This document shows positions 54,233-63,161 of a stretch of DNA of 64,000 bases, piece after piece. The DNA comes from Sulfurovum sp. (lineage in GTDB: Bacteria > Campylobacterota > Campylobacteria > Campylobacterales > Sulfurovaceae). The position numbers were made by a program, and so were the translations under genes. The stretch covers positions 147,667 to 211,666 of the forward strand of contig JAGXFO010000011.1 in the NCBI GenBank assembly GCA_024637255.1, given 5' to 3'. Within the stretch, counting starts at the first letter, position 1; each line of letters opens with the position of its first letter. The notes beneath the pieces were generated by a model. The model was not told where the DNA came from. It searched no databases and saw nothing but the letters and a program-made list of their open reading frames with translations.

Positions 54233-54379
54233 ATGAAAACAGTACCAATAATGGCTGAACTTACAATAGTTAAGGACACTGGAAGCAATTTAATTTGGGA
54301 AGAAAAAGTCACACATACTGAGGCAAAGGTGTGCTGTAAAGCATTAAGACTTGTGCGATGTGTGAGCGATATAAAATAA
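54233..54379 (+). CDS. Small 48-residue protein upstream of the PTS genes
   Basis: A frame with a good ribosome binding site (GAGGGA) encodes 48 residues, beginning MKTVPIMAELTIV and ending RLVRCVSDIK. It includes a CC pair and one further Cys (KVCCKALRLVRC). It ends three bases before the HPr-EI start, so the spacing implies one transcript. I recognise no family. The cysteines suggest metal binding or a redox role, but that is a guess. Confidence 0.6.
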   Translation: MKTVPIMAELTIVKDTGSNLIWEEKVTHTEAKVCCKALRLVRCVSDIK

Positions 54380-54382
54380 GAA

Positions 54383-56209
54383 ATGTCTCTATTTAAAAAT
54401 CTTTTCTTTAAACCTCTTTTTGCACAACTTACAGTCACTTCAAGTAATGGGTTTCATCTTAGGCCCGTTGCTCAGTTCAGTACTTTAGCCAAATCATTTT
54501 CCTGTCAAATCACTGCCACCTTTAAAGATAAAACCGTCGATACAAAATCTGTCAGCACTCTACTCTCACTCTCTTTGGAACAAGGTGATACCTTTACGCT
54601 TACAGCACGTGGAAATAGATCAGAAATAGCACTTGAAAAACTTCAAATACTCTTTAACTCACTGATGGAGCACGACAAAGAGAATCAACACATAGAAAAA
54701 ACTTCTCATAATTACGAAGGTGTAGTTATAGAAGGAGAAATTATCTCTGAGGGTATCGCCATCGCTCCTACCTATCACTATAGCACCAAAGAGGCGCAAC
54801 ACCAAAGTACTATGAGTTTTAAAGAAGCCTTACATAAAAGCATGAGCGATCTTGAAATGCTTTGCGCGACACAGGAAGAAGAAACCCATGCCAGTATCTA
54901 CCTTGCCCAAAAAGAACTTCTTGCTTCATTCGCCAATGAGAGTCGAACCATAGCAGAATTGGAGCAGTTGATAGGAGAGGAGTCAAAAAAACTTTTAGGC
55001 ACCAAGCTTGACTCCAAAAGAAGTGATTACCAAGACATACTCCAGCGTGTTCAAAAACATTTGGGACTGGAAGTGCTAGTCACTTTTCCCGATACGCCGT
55101 TTATACTTTTGTGCAAAGATTTGCTTCCAAGTGAAATTGACAAACTCACACAGACAAAAGTTTCAGGCGTAATCTTAAAAGAAACTTCGATAAACTCACA
55201 TACAGCTATCTTGCTTCGTGCCGCAGGTATCTGCTCTATGATTGCAAATACAACCAAACTCACACAAAATGAGACAGTCATTCTTGATGCACACTCAGGC
55301 GTAGTTGTTCGAAATCCAAGCCAAGATGATCTAGAAAAAGCAAAGATACAACAGCAACAGGATCTAGCAGTAAAAACACTAAGCAGTAAAAAACGTTTTG
55401 AGCTTGCAATAACACAACAAGGCAAACATATTAATGTTTTTGCAAATATTGCAGATGTACGTTCGGCAAAATCAGCCAAAGAGGAAGGTGCAGAGGGTGT
55501 AGGGCTTTTACGTTCTGAGTTTTTATTTAAATCCATAAAACCTACGCTGGAAACACAACACAATGCCTACAAAGAAATCTTTACTCTTTTTACTGACATC
55601 ACGGTACGTACACTTGATATAGGAGGCGACAAAGCACTTCCCTATCTGCATATCCCACCAGAAGATAACCCTTTTTTAGGCATACGCGGAGTACGGCTGT
55701 TTCATACGCATCCTGAAATCCTTGAAGAACAATTACATGCCATTTTCTTAGCCGCAGGAGATAAATCCATAAAGATTATGTTTCCAATGGTAAGCACCGT
55801 AGAAGAGTTTATACAGGCAAAGTATTTTTCCCATAACGTAGCAAAAAAATATATGCTTGACATTTCGCATCATCTCTTTGGTATTATGATTGAGGTTCCT
55901 TCTGTACTTTTTTTACTGGAAGCTTTTAATGATGTGGTCGACTTTTATTCCATAGGAACCAACGATCTCACGCAATACCTTTTTGCTACAGAAAGAACAC
56001 ATGCTTTACTTAAAGTAGATGAACTCTCCCCTGTAGTATTTGCCGCCATTAAAACCATTATCACAAAAGCAACAAAACCTGTGAGCATCTGTGGGGAACT
56101 GGCCGCAAACAAAGATGCCATCGAAAAACTTTTAGTCCTAGGCATAGAAACACTCAGTGTTTCTCCCAAAAGTATCGCACAAACAAAAAAGGAGATAAGA
56201 CATGTTTAA
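54383..56209 (+). CDS. ptsI: HPr-EI fusion (phosphoenolpyruvate-protein phosphotransferase)
   Basis: This 608-residue protein begins with an HPr domain (about 14-97) with phospho-His25 in NGFHLRPVAQF, then a full Enzyme I (about 113-608). The EI has phospho-His273 in SINSHTAILLRAAGI, the RTLDIGGDKALPY and NPFLGIRG motifs, SIGTNDLTQYLFA, and SICGELAANKD with the catalytic Cys. It takes phosphate from PEP to the EIIA encoded at 57683-58153. HPr and EI are usually separate. It overlaps the EIICB gene by eight bases. PTS genes are rare in this phylum. Confidence 0.93.
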   Translation: MSLFKNLFFKPLFAQLTVTSSNGFHLRPVAQFSTLAKSFSCQITATFKDKTVDTKSVSTLLSLSLEQGDTFTLTARGNRSEIALEKLQILFNSLMEHDKENQHIEKTSHNYEGVVIEGEIISEGIAIAPTYHYSTKEAQHQSTMSFKEALHKSMSDLEMLCATQEEETHASIYLAQKELLASFANESRTIAELEQLIGEESKKLLGTKLDSKRSDYQDILQRVQKHLGLEVLVTFPDTPFILLCKDLLPSEIDKLTQTKVSGVILKETSINSHTAILLRAAGICSMIANTTKLTQNETVILDAHSGVVVRNPSQDDLEKAKIQQQQDLAVKTLSSKKRFELAITQQGKHINVFANIADVRSAKSAKEEGAEGVGLLRSEFLFKSIKPTLETQHNAYKEIFTLFTDITVRTLDIGGDKALPYLHIPPEDNPFLGIRGVRLFHTHPEILEEQLHAIFLAAGDKSIKIMFPMVSTVEEFIQAKYFSHNVAKKYMLDISHHLFGIMIEVPSVLFLLEAFNDVVDFYSIGTNDLTQYLFATERTHALLKVDELSPVVFAAIKTIITKATKPVSICGELAANKDAIEKLLVLGIETLSVSPKSIAQTKKEIRHV

Positions 56210-57581
56210 TCTACTTCAACGCATAGGCAAGGCTTTGATGACCCCCATTGCTGTACTCCCTGTTGCGGCTTTACTGCTAAGACTTGGCTTTGGGGACATA
56301 TTTGATGGACAAACTGCACTCATCATGAAGTCAGCAGGCGAAGCTATATTTTCCAATCTAGACTTGCTCTTTGGCATAGGTATTGCCTATGGACTGGCAA
56401 AAAACAATGATGGTGCAGCAGCCCTGGCAGGAGCTATAGGAGTAGTCATAGCCAAAGCAGTTTACATCAGTATTGACAATGATGTCAATATGGGGGTTTT
56501 TGTGGGTATCGTCATGGGAGTCATAGCCGGAACGCTTTACAACCGTTTCTATGACATTAAACTTCCTGAATTTTTAGGCTTCTTTGGAGGGAAACGTTTT
56601 GTGCCCATTGTCACCGCTGTCTCTGCCATAGGAGTTGGTGTATTTGCGGGTTATTTTTGGCACTTTGCACAAAGTGGCATTGATGCATTTTCAAACGCAA
56701 TCATCGGCTTAAATCAAATCGGTACTTTCATATATGGTATGCTCAACCGCTTATTGATTCCTCTGGGACTACACCATATACTCAATTCTGTGTTTTGGTT
56801 CCAGCTTGGTGAATATACTTATGTAAAGGATGGTGTAGAAGTCGTTGCCAATGGAGACCTGCATCGTTTCTTTGCCGGAGATAAAACTTCGGGTGTCTAC
56901 ATGTCTGGCTTCTATGTTGTCATGATGTTTGGCCTGCCTGCTATGGCCTATGCCATCTATCTGAATACAGCAAAGGATTCCCGTAAAAAAGTAGGTGCCA
57001 TTTTGGCAAGTGTGGCATTTACTTCATTTCTCACAGGCATCACAGAACCTTTAGAATTTCTTTTTTTGTTTGTGGCGCCTCTACTTTTTCTTCTACATGC
57101 CATCCTTACCGGTCTTGCCCTTGCTGCGGCACAAATGCTAGACATTCATGCAGGATTTGGATTTTCTGCAGGGTTCATTGATTATGTCATCAACTATAAA
57201 CTCGCTACCAACCCGCTACTTATTCTTCCTTTGGGACTACTCTTTGCGCTAATCTATTTTGTAAGCACCTACTACACTATTAAAGTGTTTAAACTCCGAA
57301 TATTTTATGACAACAGCAGTGAAGACCTCTGTAGTAATCAAAACGATGAAGCATTGGCGTTCATAGGGGCTTTAGGGGGAAGAAGCAACATTACACATAC
57401 AGATGCATGCATCACCAGACTTCGCATGTCTGTAAAAGACAGCCATATACTTCTAGATGACACCTTTATTGCACTTGGGGCAAAAGGCGTGATACGCCCG
57501 GACAGGAAGTCTATTCAAGTTATACTTGGAACAAAGGCGGAATTAATCGCAGAAAGAATCAAAGAAGCTCTGAAGTCTTAA
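56202..57581 (+). CDS. PTS glucose/N-acetylglucosamine-type EIICB
   Basis: This 459-residue sugar-specific permease has an EIIC domain (about 1-365) with several transmembrane helices and the GITEPLEF motif, and a C-terminal EIIB domain with the phospho-Cys403 in DACITRLRM. It is of the NagE/PtsG class. No fused EIIA is present, since a separate EIIA is encoded on the other strand. N-acetylglucosamine is the likely substrate because nagA is adjacent, but glucose cannot be excluded. It ends in a terminator hairpin. Confidence 0.9.
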   Translation: MFNLLQRIGKALMTPIAVLPVAALLLRLGFGDIFDGQTALIMKSAGEAIFSNLDLLFGIGIAYGLAKNNDGAAALAGAIGVVIAKAVYISIDNDVNMGVFVGIVMGVIAGTLYNRFYDIKLPEFLGFFGGKRFVPIVTAVSAIGVGVFAGYFWHFAQSGIDAFSNAIIGLNQIGTFIYGMLNRLLIPLGLHHILNSVFWFQLGEYTYVKDGVEVVANGDLHRFFAGDKTSGVYMSGFYVVMMFGLPAMAYAIYLNTAKDSRKKVGAILASVAFTSFLTGITEPLEFLFLFVAPLLFLLHAILTGLALAAAQMLDIHAGFGFSAGFIDYVINYKLATNPLLILPLGLLFALIYFVSTYYTIKVFKLRIFYDNSSEDLCSNQNDEALAFIGALGGRSNITHTDACITRLRMSVKDSHILLDDTFIALGAKGVIRPDRKSIQVILGTKAELIAERIKEALKS

Positions 57582-57602
57582 AAGACTTTACTTCTTTTTT
57601 TT
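57573..57602 (+). terminator. Rho-independent terminator of the EIICB gene
   Basis: AAGTCTT-AA-AAGACTT, a perfect 7-base stem overlapping the stop codon, is followed by TACTTCTTTTTTTT. The T-run also forms part of the coding end of the small gene on the opposite strand. Confidence 0.75.
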
Positions 57603-57683
57603 AGGCATTTTAAGCACAATAAAAAATGCAGCCAGAATGACTCCATACGCTATATAATGATAAATATTGTCACTTTGCGGCAT
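57588..57683 (-). CDS. 31-residue membrane microprotein coupled to EIIA
   Basis: The stop codon of the EIIA gene and the ATG of this frame overlap (TAATG), with a strong GGAGG seven bases upstream. The product has a short N-terminus (MPQSDNIYHY), one transmembrane helix (YIAYGVILAAFFIVL) and a basic end (KMPKKKK), with the Lys cluster predicted to face the cytoplasm. This is the classic form of a small membrane regulator. It matches no family I know. Coupling with EIIA suggests a role with the PTS permease. Confidence 0.65.
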   Translation of the reverse strand: MPQSDNIYHYIAYGVILAAFFIVLKMPKKKK

Positions 57684-58153
57684 TAATTCACCTCCATAAT
57701 AATATCTTGGCTTTTAACAATTTTTAAACGTTTTTCGATGTTTTTTACATCACTATCTTCAGAAATGATGACAGGCGTGATAATGTCTTTGGCATGTTCT
57801 TTAAGATATGTCAAATCTACACGGATGATAGGGTCTCCGGCTTTGACGGTGTCTCCTTCATTTGCAATGCGTTCAAAACCTTTTCCCCCTAGCGCTACAG
57901 TATCCAGCCCGATATGCACCATCACTTCGAGATCTTTTGTACTCTTAATGCTATAGGCATGATTGGTAGAAAATATTTTTGTGACAATACCGTCTATAGG
58001 TGCGCTAAAGATATTTGACATAGGAATAATCGCCACACCATCGCCCACAAGTTTTTTTGAAAATACTTCATCCGCCACACTCTCAAGTGCTACAACTTGT
58101 CCATCTACAGGTGATTTGATCTCTCTTACTTTACGCTTTAAAAATCCAAACAT
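57683..58153 (-). CDS. crr: PTS EIIA, glucose type
   Basis: This 156-residue cytoplasmic EIIA has the active-site His80 in VMVHIGLDTVALGGKGF and the supporting His65, spaced 15 residues apart as in the E. coli protein. It should pass phosphate from HPr (in the fusion at 54383-56209) to the EIICB at 56202-57581. It begins four bases after nagA and its end overlaps the microprotein start. Having EIIA on the opposite strand to its partners is unusual. Confidence 0.92.
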   Translation of the reverse strand: MFGFLKRKVREIKSPVDGQVVALESVADEVFSKKLVGDGVAIIPMSNIFSAPIDGIVTKIFSTNHAYSIKSTKDLEVMVHIGLDTVALGGKGFERIANEGDTVKAGDPIIRVDLTYLKEHAKDIITPVIISEDSDVKNIEKRLKIVKSQDIIMEVN

Positions 58154-58157
58154 TTAT

Positions 58158-59282
58158 TTACCTTCTATACTTTACTTCGCCACCAACTATGGTTGATATA
58201 ATACTGAAGTTTTCATCAAAGATGACCATATCTGCATCATAGCCTCTTTTGAGCTCACCTTTATTCACAGCAAGTTTACGTGCCGGTATTTTTGTCACAC
58301 TGTTTACGATTTCAATAAAAGTCATCGAAGTATATGTTCTCATATTGAGCAATGCCTCATTCATCTTCAGTACAGAGCCGGCAAGCGTTCCATCTTCCAT
58401 TACAGCCTTGCCTTCATTTACATCAACTCGCCTACCCCCCAAATCATAAGTACCACACTTCATACACCCAGCGCGCATAGAATCTGTAATAAGAATAAGC
58501 TTTTCTTTTTTCACTTTTTGTACCAATTCAAGCACAGAAGGGTGTGTATGCACAAGGTCAGCGATAATGTCACAAGTCACATCTGAGTCAAAAACCGCAC
58601 CTACTATACCTGGTTTTCTATGATGATAGGGACTCATCGCATTAAACAGATGTGTTGCATGGGAAATACCCCAGCTAAAACTCTTTTGACTCTCTTCATA
58701 GCTTGCATCCGAGTGGCCGATGCTTAACATAATATGAGGATACTCTTTTGTCAACAGCTTTACAAAATTTTCCGCACCTTTTACCTCAGGTGCCAATGTA
58801 ATCATTTTGATTTCTTGCATATAGTTTTCTATAAGTGCCATACTGGGTTCCTGCACATACTCTTTGTCCTGTGCGCCGTGTTTAGAAACATTGATAAAAG
58901 GTCCTTCAAGATGAATGCCAAGTATCTCCGCACCTGTAACCCTGCAGGCATTAAGCTGAATGTTTTGTAAGGCTTTGTCAATGTCCTGACCTGACATCGT
59001 CATAGTCGTAGCCAAAAAAGAAGTGGTTCCTGTCTGAAGAAGAGTTAAAGAGAGGGTTTCCAATGCATCCGCTGTGGCATCCATCACATCTGCGCCGCCA
59101 CTTCCATGTATGTGCAAATCTATAAAACCCGCACTCACATAGGCTCCCTTTGCATCTATGATCTCAATATCTTCAAGGTCTATCGTTTCTGTTATCTTGA
59201 CAATCTTCTTGTCAAATAAAAGTATATTATCTTCTATAATCTCATCATCTAAGAATATCTTTGCATTGACAATGGCTTTCAT
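58158..59282 (-). CDS. nagA: N-acetylglucosamine-6-phosphate deacetylase
   Basis: NagA deacetylates GlcNAc-6-phosphate, the product of the PTS. The 374-residue amidohydrolase has the metal-site FIDLHIHGSGGADVMD, the HLEGPFINVSKHGA motif, the SIGHSDAS motif and ATHLFNAMSP. I start at ATG 59282; a TTG at 59291 is possible. There is no nagB in the window, so glucosamine-6-phosphate may go straight to cell wall synthesis, or nagB is elsewhere. It follows nfo by about 47 bases. Confidence 0.93.
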   Translation of the reverse strand: MKAIVNAKIFLDDEIIEDNILLFDKKIVKITETIDLEDIEIIDAKGAYVSAGFIDLHIHGSGGADVMDATADALETLSLTLLQTGTTSFLATTMTMSGQDIDKALQNIQLNACRVTGAEILGIHLEGPFINVSKHGAQDKEYVQEPSMALIENYMQEIKMITLAPEVKGAENFVKLLTKEYPHIMLSIGHSDASYEESQKSFSWGISHATHLFNAMSPYHHRKPGIVGAVFDSDVTCDIIADLVHTHPSVLELVQKVKKEKLILITDSMRAGCMKCGTYDLGGRRVDVNEGKAVMEDGTLAGSVLKMNEALLNMRTYTSMTFIEIVNSVTKIPARKLAVNKGELKRGYDADMVIFDENFSIISTIVGGEVKYRR

Positions 59283-59329
59283 CTGCGCCAATACTTCGTC
59301 TCTGCTGGTCTCTTTTGCATCTTTTTCTC

Positions 59330-60229
59330 TTACTGCTTATCTTCAATTAACGCATATAGTGCCCTGATCTCTTCTGCCCAAATTGATTCATCAATAGTCT
59401 CCAAAATAAGCGGCATGTCATCCATGCGCGTATCATTCATGATAAACTTAAAGGTATCCCAGCCTATCTCTCCCTGTCCAAGCGAAGCATGTCTGTCGAC
59501 TCTTGAGCCTAATTTTGGTTTAGAGTCATTGATGTGCATCCCCATTAGGTACTCAAATCCTACAATGCGTCCAAATGCACCCATCGTTTCATCGTAGGCT
59601 TCTCTTGTGCGTAAATCATACCCTGCTGTAAAAGTATGGCAAGTGTCCAAGCATACACCTACCCTGCTTTTGTCTTCAATTTTATTGATGATGTGTCCTA
59701 AGTGTTCAAACCTGTAACCAAGGTTGCTTCCTTGTCCTGCTGTATTTTCTATGACAAGTTTTACAGTTGAGTCTTTGGTTGCCTCTATAGCCTTGTTCAT
59801 AGATGCTGCTATAACATCAAGACAATGCGATTCTGCCTGTATCAATTTATCGTTATATTCGGGGTCTTTTTTAGGTATTTTACTCAAATGTGACCCGGGA
59901 TGAAAGTTAAGTTTATCCAGTCCCAAAATACGACAGCGCTCCAATTCATCTATGAATGCTTCTCTTGATTTTTCAAGCTGCTCTATTTCAGGGTGTCCAA
60001 GATTTATAAGGTAAGAATCATGGGGCAAAATGTATTTAGGTAAAATGGCGGATGCTTCAAGGTTTTTATGAAAAGCATCAATTGTTTTGACCTCCAAGGG
60101 TTTTGCTACCCACTGCCTTTGGTTTTTAGTAAAAAGTGCAAACGCTTTTGCACCTATTTCCATGGCATTCAGGGGAGCATTGTCTACCCCGCCGCTTGCA
60201 CTTACATGTGCTCCGACAAATTTTGTCAT
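59330..60229 (-). CDS. nfo: Endonuclease IV (AP endonuclease)
   Basis: Nfo cuts DNA at abasic sites for base excision repair, using three Zn ions. The 299-residue TIM-barrel protein has the metal-binding GAHVSASGGV, LNFHPGSHL, VIENTAGQGSNLGY, CLDTCHTFTAGYD and HINDSKPKLGSRVDRH motifs. The divergent uracil-DNA glycosylase at 28431-29144 would make its substrate. It follows the lipoprotein gene by 18 bases. Confidence 0.95.
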   Translation of the reverse strand: MTKFVGAHVSASGGVDNAPLNAMEIGAKAFALFTKNQRQWVAKPLEVKTIDAFHKNLEASAILPKYILPHDSYLINLGHPEIEQLEKSREAFIDELERCRILGLDKLNFHPGSHLSKIPKKDPEYNDKLIQAESHCLDVIAASMNKAIEATKDSTVKLVIENTAGQGSNLGYRFEHLGHIINKIEDKSRVGVCLDTCHTFTAGYDLRTREAYDETMGAFGRIVGFEYLMGMHINDSKPKLGSRVDRHASLGQGEIGWDTFKFIMNDTRMDDMPLILETIDESIWAEEIRALYALIEDKQ

Positions 60230-60247
60230 CTCTTTAAACCTTCTGTA

Positions 60248-60733
60248 TCATTGTTTTTTTACCTTGATTACTATGTGATTGATTGTATCATGAAAGAATA
60301 TTTGCTTATTTAAAACACTGTACTGGATGTTGTATTTATCATTTTTTATTATCTCTTGTGTAAAGCCGTTACGATTTTTTTCTATGCCAAGCCCAGAAAA
60401 TATGGCCCTTCCTCTAAAAATATCCTCCACTGTATCTTCGGGATACAGACTGTTCAATACCTCGTTGTTAAAAGAGCGCTTACTCATGCATTCGAGCTGA
60501 CTCATGCATACAGTTTCCCGTGAGATCCTTAGGGTCATTAATGCCTGTCCGCTTCCATAGATTTCTACTTTTACCTCTTCTTCATTTTCATAGATGAACC
60601 CCATGTCTGCATATTTGAATGTAGGGGTTTTAAACAGTATGAATGCCGCATTTTGTCTGATATATTCTTTAGTGGTACAGGCAGTGAAAAGAAAACTTAT
60701 CAATAAAAACAGAGATGCTCTTTTAGAATTCAT
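60248..60733 (-). CDS. Lipoprotein, conserved in Campylobacterota
   Basis: This 161-residue protein has a lipoprotein signal (LISFLFTAC with the lipidated Cys19) and a soluble, mixed domain. A central pair of cysteines (ETVCMSQLECMSK) and the KRSFNNEVLNSLYP segment resemble lipoproteins found in Helicobacter and Campylobacter. The function is not known. It is probably attached to the outer membrane, and its gene is upstream of nfo on one transcript. Confidence 0.8.
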   Translation of the reverse strand: MNSKRASLFLLISFLFTACTTKEYIRQNAAFILFKTPTFKYADMGFIYENEEEVKVEIYGSGQALMTLRISRETVCMSQLECMSKRSFNNEVLNSLYPEDTVEDIFRGRAIFSGLGIEKNRNGFTQEIIKNDKYNIQYSVLNKQIFFHDTINHIVIKVKKQ

Positions 60734-60796
60734 TCATTTTTCCTTATTTTGGATAAATTATACCGTATCTTAAGAGATTTTTAAGCACCCTGTCTA

Positions 60797-60802
60797 TATA
60801 AT
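60797..60802 (+). promoter_or_regulatory. -10 element of tRNA-Glu
   Basis: TATAAT ends 20 bases before the tRNA 5' end. No good -35 is visible. Confidence 0.5.
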
Positions 60803-60822
60803 GCCATCCACAAGTTACAGAT

Positions 60823-60897
60823 GGCCCCATCGTCTAGCGGTTAGGATCCATGGTTTTCATCCATGTCACCGGAGTTCGAGTCTCCGTGGGGTCACCA
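60823..60897 (+). tRNA. tRNA-Glu (TTC)
   Basis: A 75-base cloverleaf with encoded CCA. The anticodon loop TTTTCAT gives TTC (Glu), the anticodon stem is CATGG/CCATG and the T-arm CGGAG/CTCCG. The acceptor GGCCCCA pairs with TGGGGTC through one G-U pair. Confidence 0.96.
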
Positions 60898-60944
60898 CTT
60901 ATTAAACAATCCCCATACACAACTTTAATCTATGCAAAACTCCA

Positions 60945-62846
60945 CTAAAATACTCGTTCGCGAATAGAATCATTCAAGACTGACTTGGGTTCCAGGAATA
61001 ATTGTTCAAATTCATCTTTCTTCAGGGGCTTTGAAAAATAATAACCCTGTAAGATATCACATTTTTGTTCTGTAAGATACTTTTGCTGCCCTGCATTTTC
61101 AATGCCTTCTGCTACCACCCTTAGCTTGAGGTTTCTGGCAATAGCAAAAATTGTTTCAATAAAACATCCATTTTTTTCCTTACCGCAGTTCAATTCATCT
61201 ATAAATGATTTGTCAATCTTAATTTCATCGATGGGTAACTGACGAAGATAGCTTAAAGGCGAATACCCTGTTCCAAAGTCATCCATTGAAAAGCGGATAC
61301 CATATCCTTGAAGTATTTTCATATTCGCAATAAGGCGCTCCACATCTTCTGCTGCTGAATTCTCTGTGATCTCGAATATTATTTTTGTACATTGTTCTTT
61401 TGTAAGATATGTGTCGCAGAGATACTTAACATCATTGATGAAACTATGATGAAAGAGTTGTCTCATACTGATGTTGATTGACATCTGCTGTAAACCAATA
61501 CCTTTTTCTTCCCAATTTTTCAATGTTTGAAATGATTTTTTTAAGATCTCATAACCAAGCTCTATAATGAGGCCTGTTTTTTCAAAGATAGGGATAAACA
61601 CAACAGGACTTACCTGTCCAAGCTTTTCATGATCCCACCGTGCAAGGACTTCGCAACCAATAATCTCATTCTCAAGACTGACCTGCGGCTGATAATTAAG
61701 TGATATCTCATTATTTATAAGAGAAAAATGCAGCAGTCGCTCTATTTCAAGTTTCCATTCAACGCGTTTCGAAAGCTCGTCATTGAAGATTATAATGCCA
61801 TTTCTACCTTGTACTTTAGCCTCGTACATGGCAATATCTGCCTCTTTAATAAAGATATTTGCTTGAAGTTCTGGGTTCTTAATAATACTCACCCCGATAC
61901 TAGCACTAACATATAAATGGTGTCCTTCTATATGGTAACTTTCTCTAATGACTTCCAATAATTCTTTTGCGAAATCTAAAGCACTTTTTATACACTTCTC
62001 TTCAGTATCGCAGAAAGAACTTAAAATGCAAAACTCATCTCCTCCAAGACGTGATACAAAGGCTTTATGTTGTTTTGAGAGAAATAACATACGCTTTGCG
62101 ACTTCACGAAGTAAGATGTCTCCGATATCGTGCCCCAAGGTGTCATTAATTGTCTTAAAATGGTCCAGATCTATAAGTAAAAGATAAAGATGTTTTTTAT
62201 TCTGCTTTTGAACCCTCATGGAGTCATTGAGAAGTTCAGTAAAATAACGTCTATTACCAAGCAAAGTCAAAGCATCATGATAGGCCTGGTACTGACTTTT
62301 AATCAAATAACTAAAAGTATTATGTGCAGCATACAAAAGTATTCCGCTCAATACTACTGTAAAAAAAGCCAACAGATAACTAAAGGGCTCGCCCACTAAA
62401 ATAAAATAGATCATCAAAGGCATCATTAAACTAGTTAAAGTGAGAACAGCGAGTTTTTTTTGTGAGACCAAAAAGGTGGCAGATACAACAATGACGCCCA
62501 ACTGTGTGGCAATGGCCATGTAGTGCAATTGGATATTAGAGCGTGTTACATATATCACAAACATTACACTCCACATAGATAAATAGATAAATAAGAAATA
62601 CCTTAGTTGGCTAAGCCATTTCTCCTTCTTTTCCATACTCATGCCATAATCCAAGTAAGCTCTATGTAGTCTATATCCCCAAAAAGAAACAACCAAAAGA
62701 ATCGTATACCATGCAAGTTCAGGATAAAAAGATGATGTATAAAGATGCCCCATATAAATATAGCCTGTGCCTGTAACGACAAAAATTGCGACAAGCACAA
62801 GTATTTGTTGGTGCATAAAGTTATAAAACTTCATATTATCGAGCAT
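60945..62846 (-). CDS. Membrane-bound GGDEF/EAL protein (cyclic di-GMP turnover)
   Basis: This 633-residue protein has six or so N-terminal transmembrane helices (about 12-180), a GGDEF domain with intact GGDEF at 268-272, and an EAL domain. The EAL has the catalytic Glu399 (as EVLARW, Val for the usual Ala), the metal-binding DDFGTGYS and VVAEGIEN, and EITEN. The RxxD inhibitory site before GGDEF is absent. Both cyclase and phosphodiesterase activity are possible. The start follows AAGGA. No obvious partner lies nearby. Confidence 0.92.
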   Translation of the reverse strand: MLDNMKFYNFMHQQILVLVAIFVVTGTGYIYMGHLYTSSFYPELAWYTILLVVSFWGYRLHRAYLDYGMSMEKKEKWLSQLRYFLFIYLSMWSVMFVIYVTRSNIQLHYMAIATQLGVIVVSATFLVSQKKLAVLTLTSLMMPLMIYFILVGEPFSYLLAFFTVVLSGILLYAAHNTFSYLIKSQYQAYHDALTLLGNRRYFTELLNDSMRVQKQNKKHLYLLLIDLDHFKTINDTLGHDIGDILLREVAKRMLFLSKQHKAFVSRLGGDEFCILSSFCDTEEKCIKSALDFAKELLEVIRESYHIEGHHLYVSASIGVSIIKNPELQANIFIKEADIAMYEAKVQGRNGIIIFNDELSKRVEWKLEIERLLHFSLINNEISLNYQPQVSLENEIIGCEVLARWDHEKLGQVSPVVFIPIFEKTGLIIELGYEILKKSFQTLKNWEEKGIGLQQMSINISMRQLFHHSFINDVKYLCDTYLTKEQCTKIIFEITENSAAEDVERLIANMKILQGYGIRFSMDDFGTGYSPLSYLRQLPIDEIKIDKSFIDELNCGKEKNGCFIETIFAIARNLKLRVVAEGIENAGQQKYLTEQKCDILQGYYFSKPLKKDEFEQLFLEPKSVLNDSIRERVF

Positions 62847-63161
62847 AAAAATCCTTTAGGATATTTAGTTTATTTGATATCATTTGAAAAAGTTTCTACA
62901 TTTATATTGTAATATTAATGACATTTAACACAGAAGCAGTATTTTGATTAAGTTTAAATACTTAATCATTTTAATTCAGACAGTATCATACAATAGTATA
63001 ATGAAGTAAAAGATTATTATTTTACTTAAAGTAAGATAACTCAACTTTCGCACATAAATTCCAGTAACTTTCCACACTAAAGCATATCTACGAAACCCCC
63101 ACAAATAGGCACTTTAAGCTATAATATCATAACCACAATCCATTATAAAAGGCGAATATTT
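62847..63161. other. AT-rich intergenic stretch, no gene seen
   Basis: These 315 bases between the GGDEF/EAL gene and the transposase gene hold no supported reading frame. There are two small palindromes (TTAAGT/ACTTAA and TTACTT/AAGTAA) and several TATAAT-like sequences. The left end of the IS4-like element should lie here, but its inverted repeat cannot be fixed because the right end is missing. Confidence 0.6.

Noticed and set aside
55051..55563. A 170-codon minus-strand frame opposite the HPr-EI gene
   Set aside because: The frame is Ser-rich with no ribosome binding site, and sits inside a clear gene with catalytic motifs.
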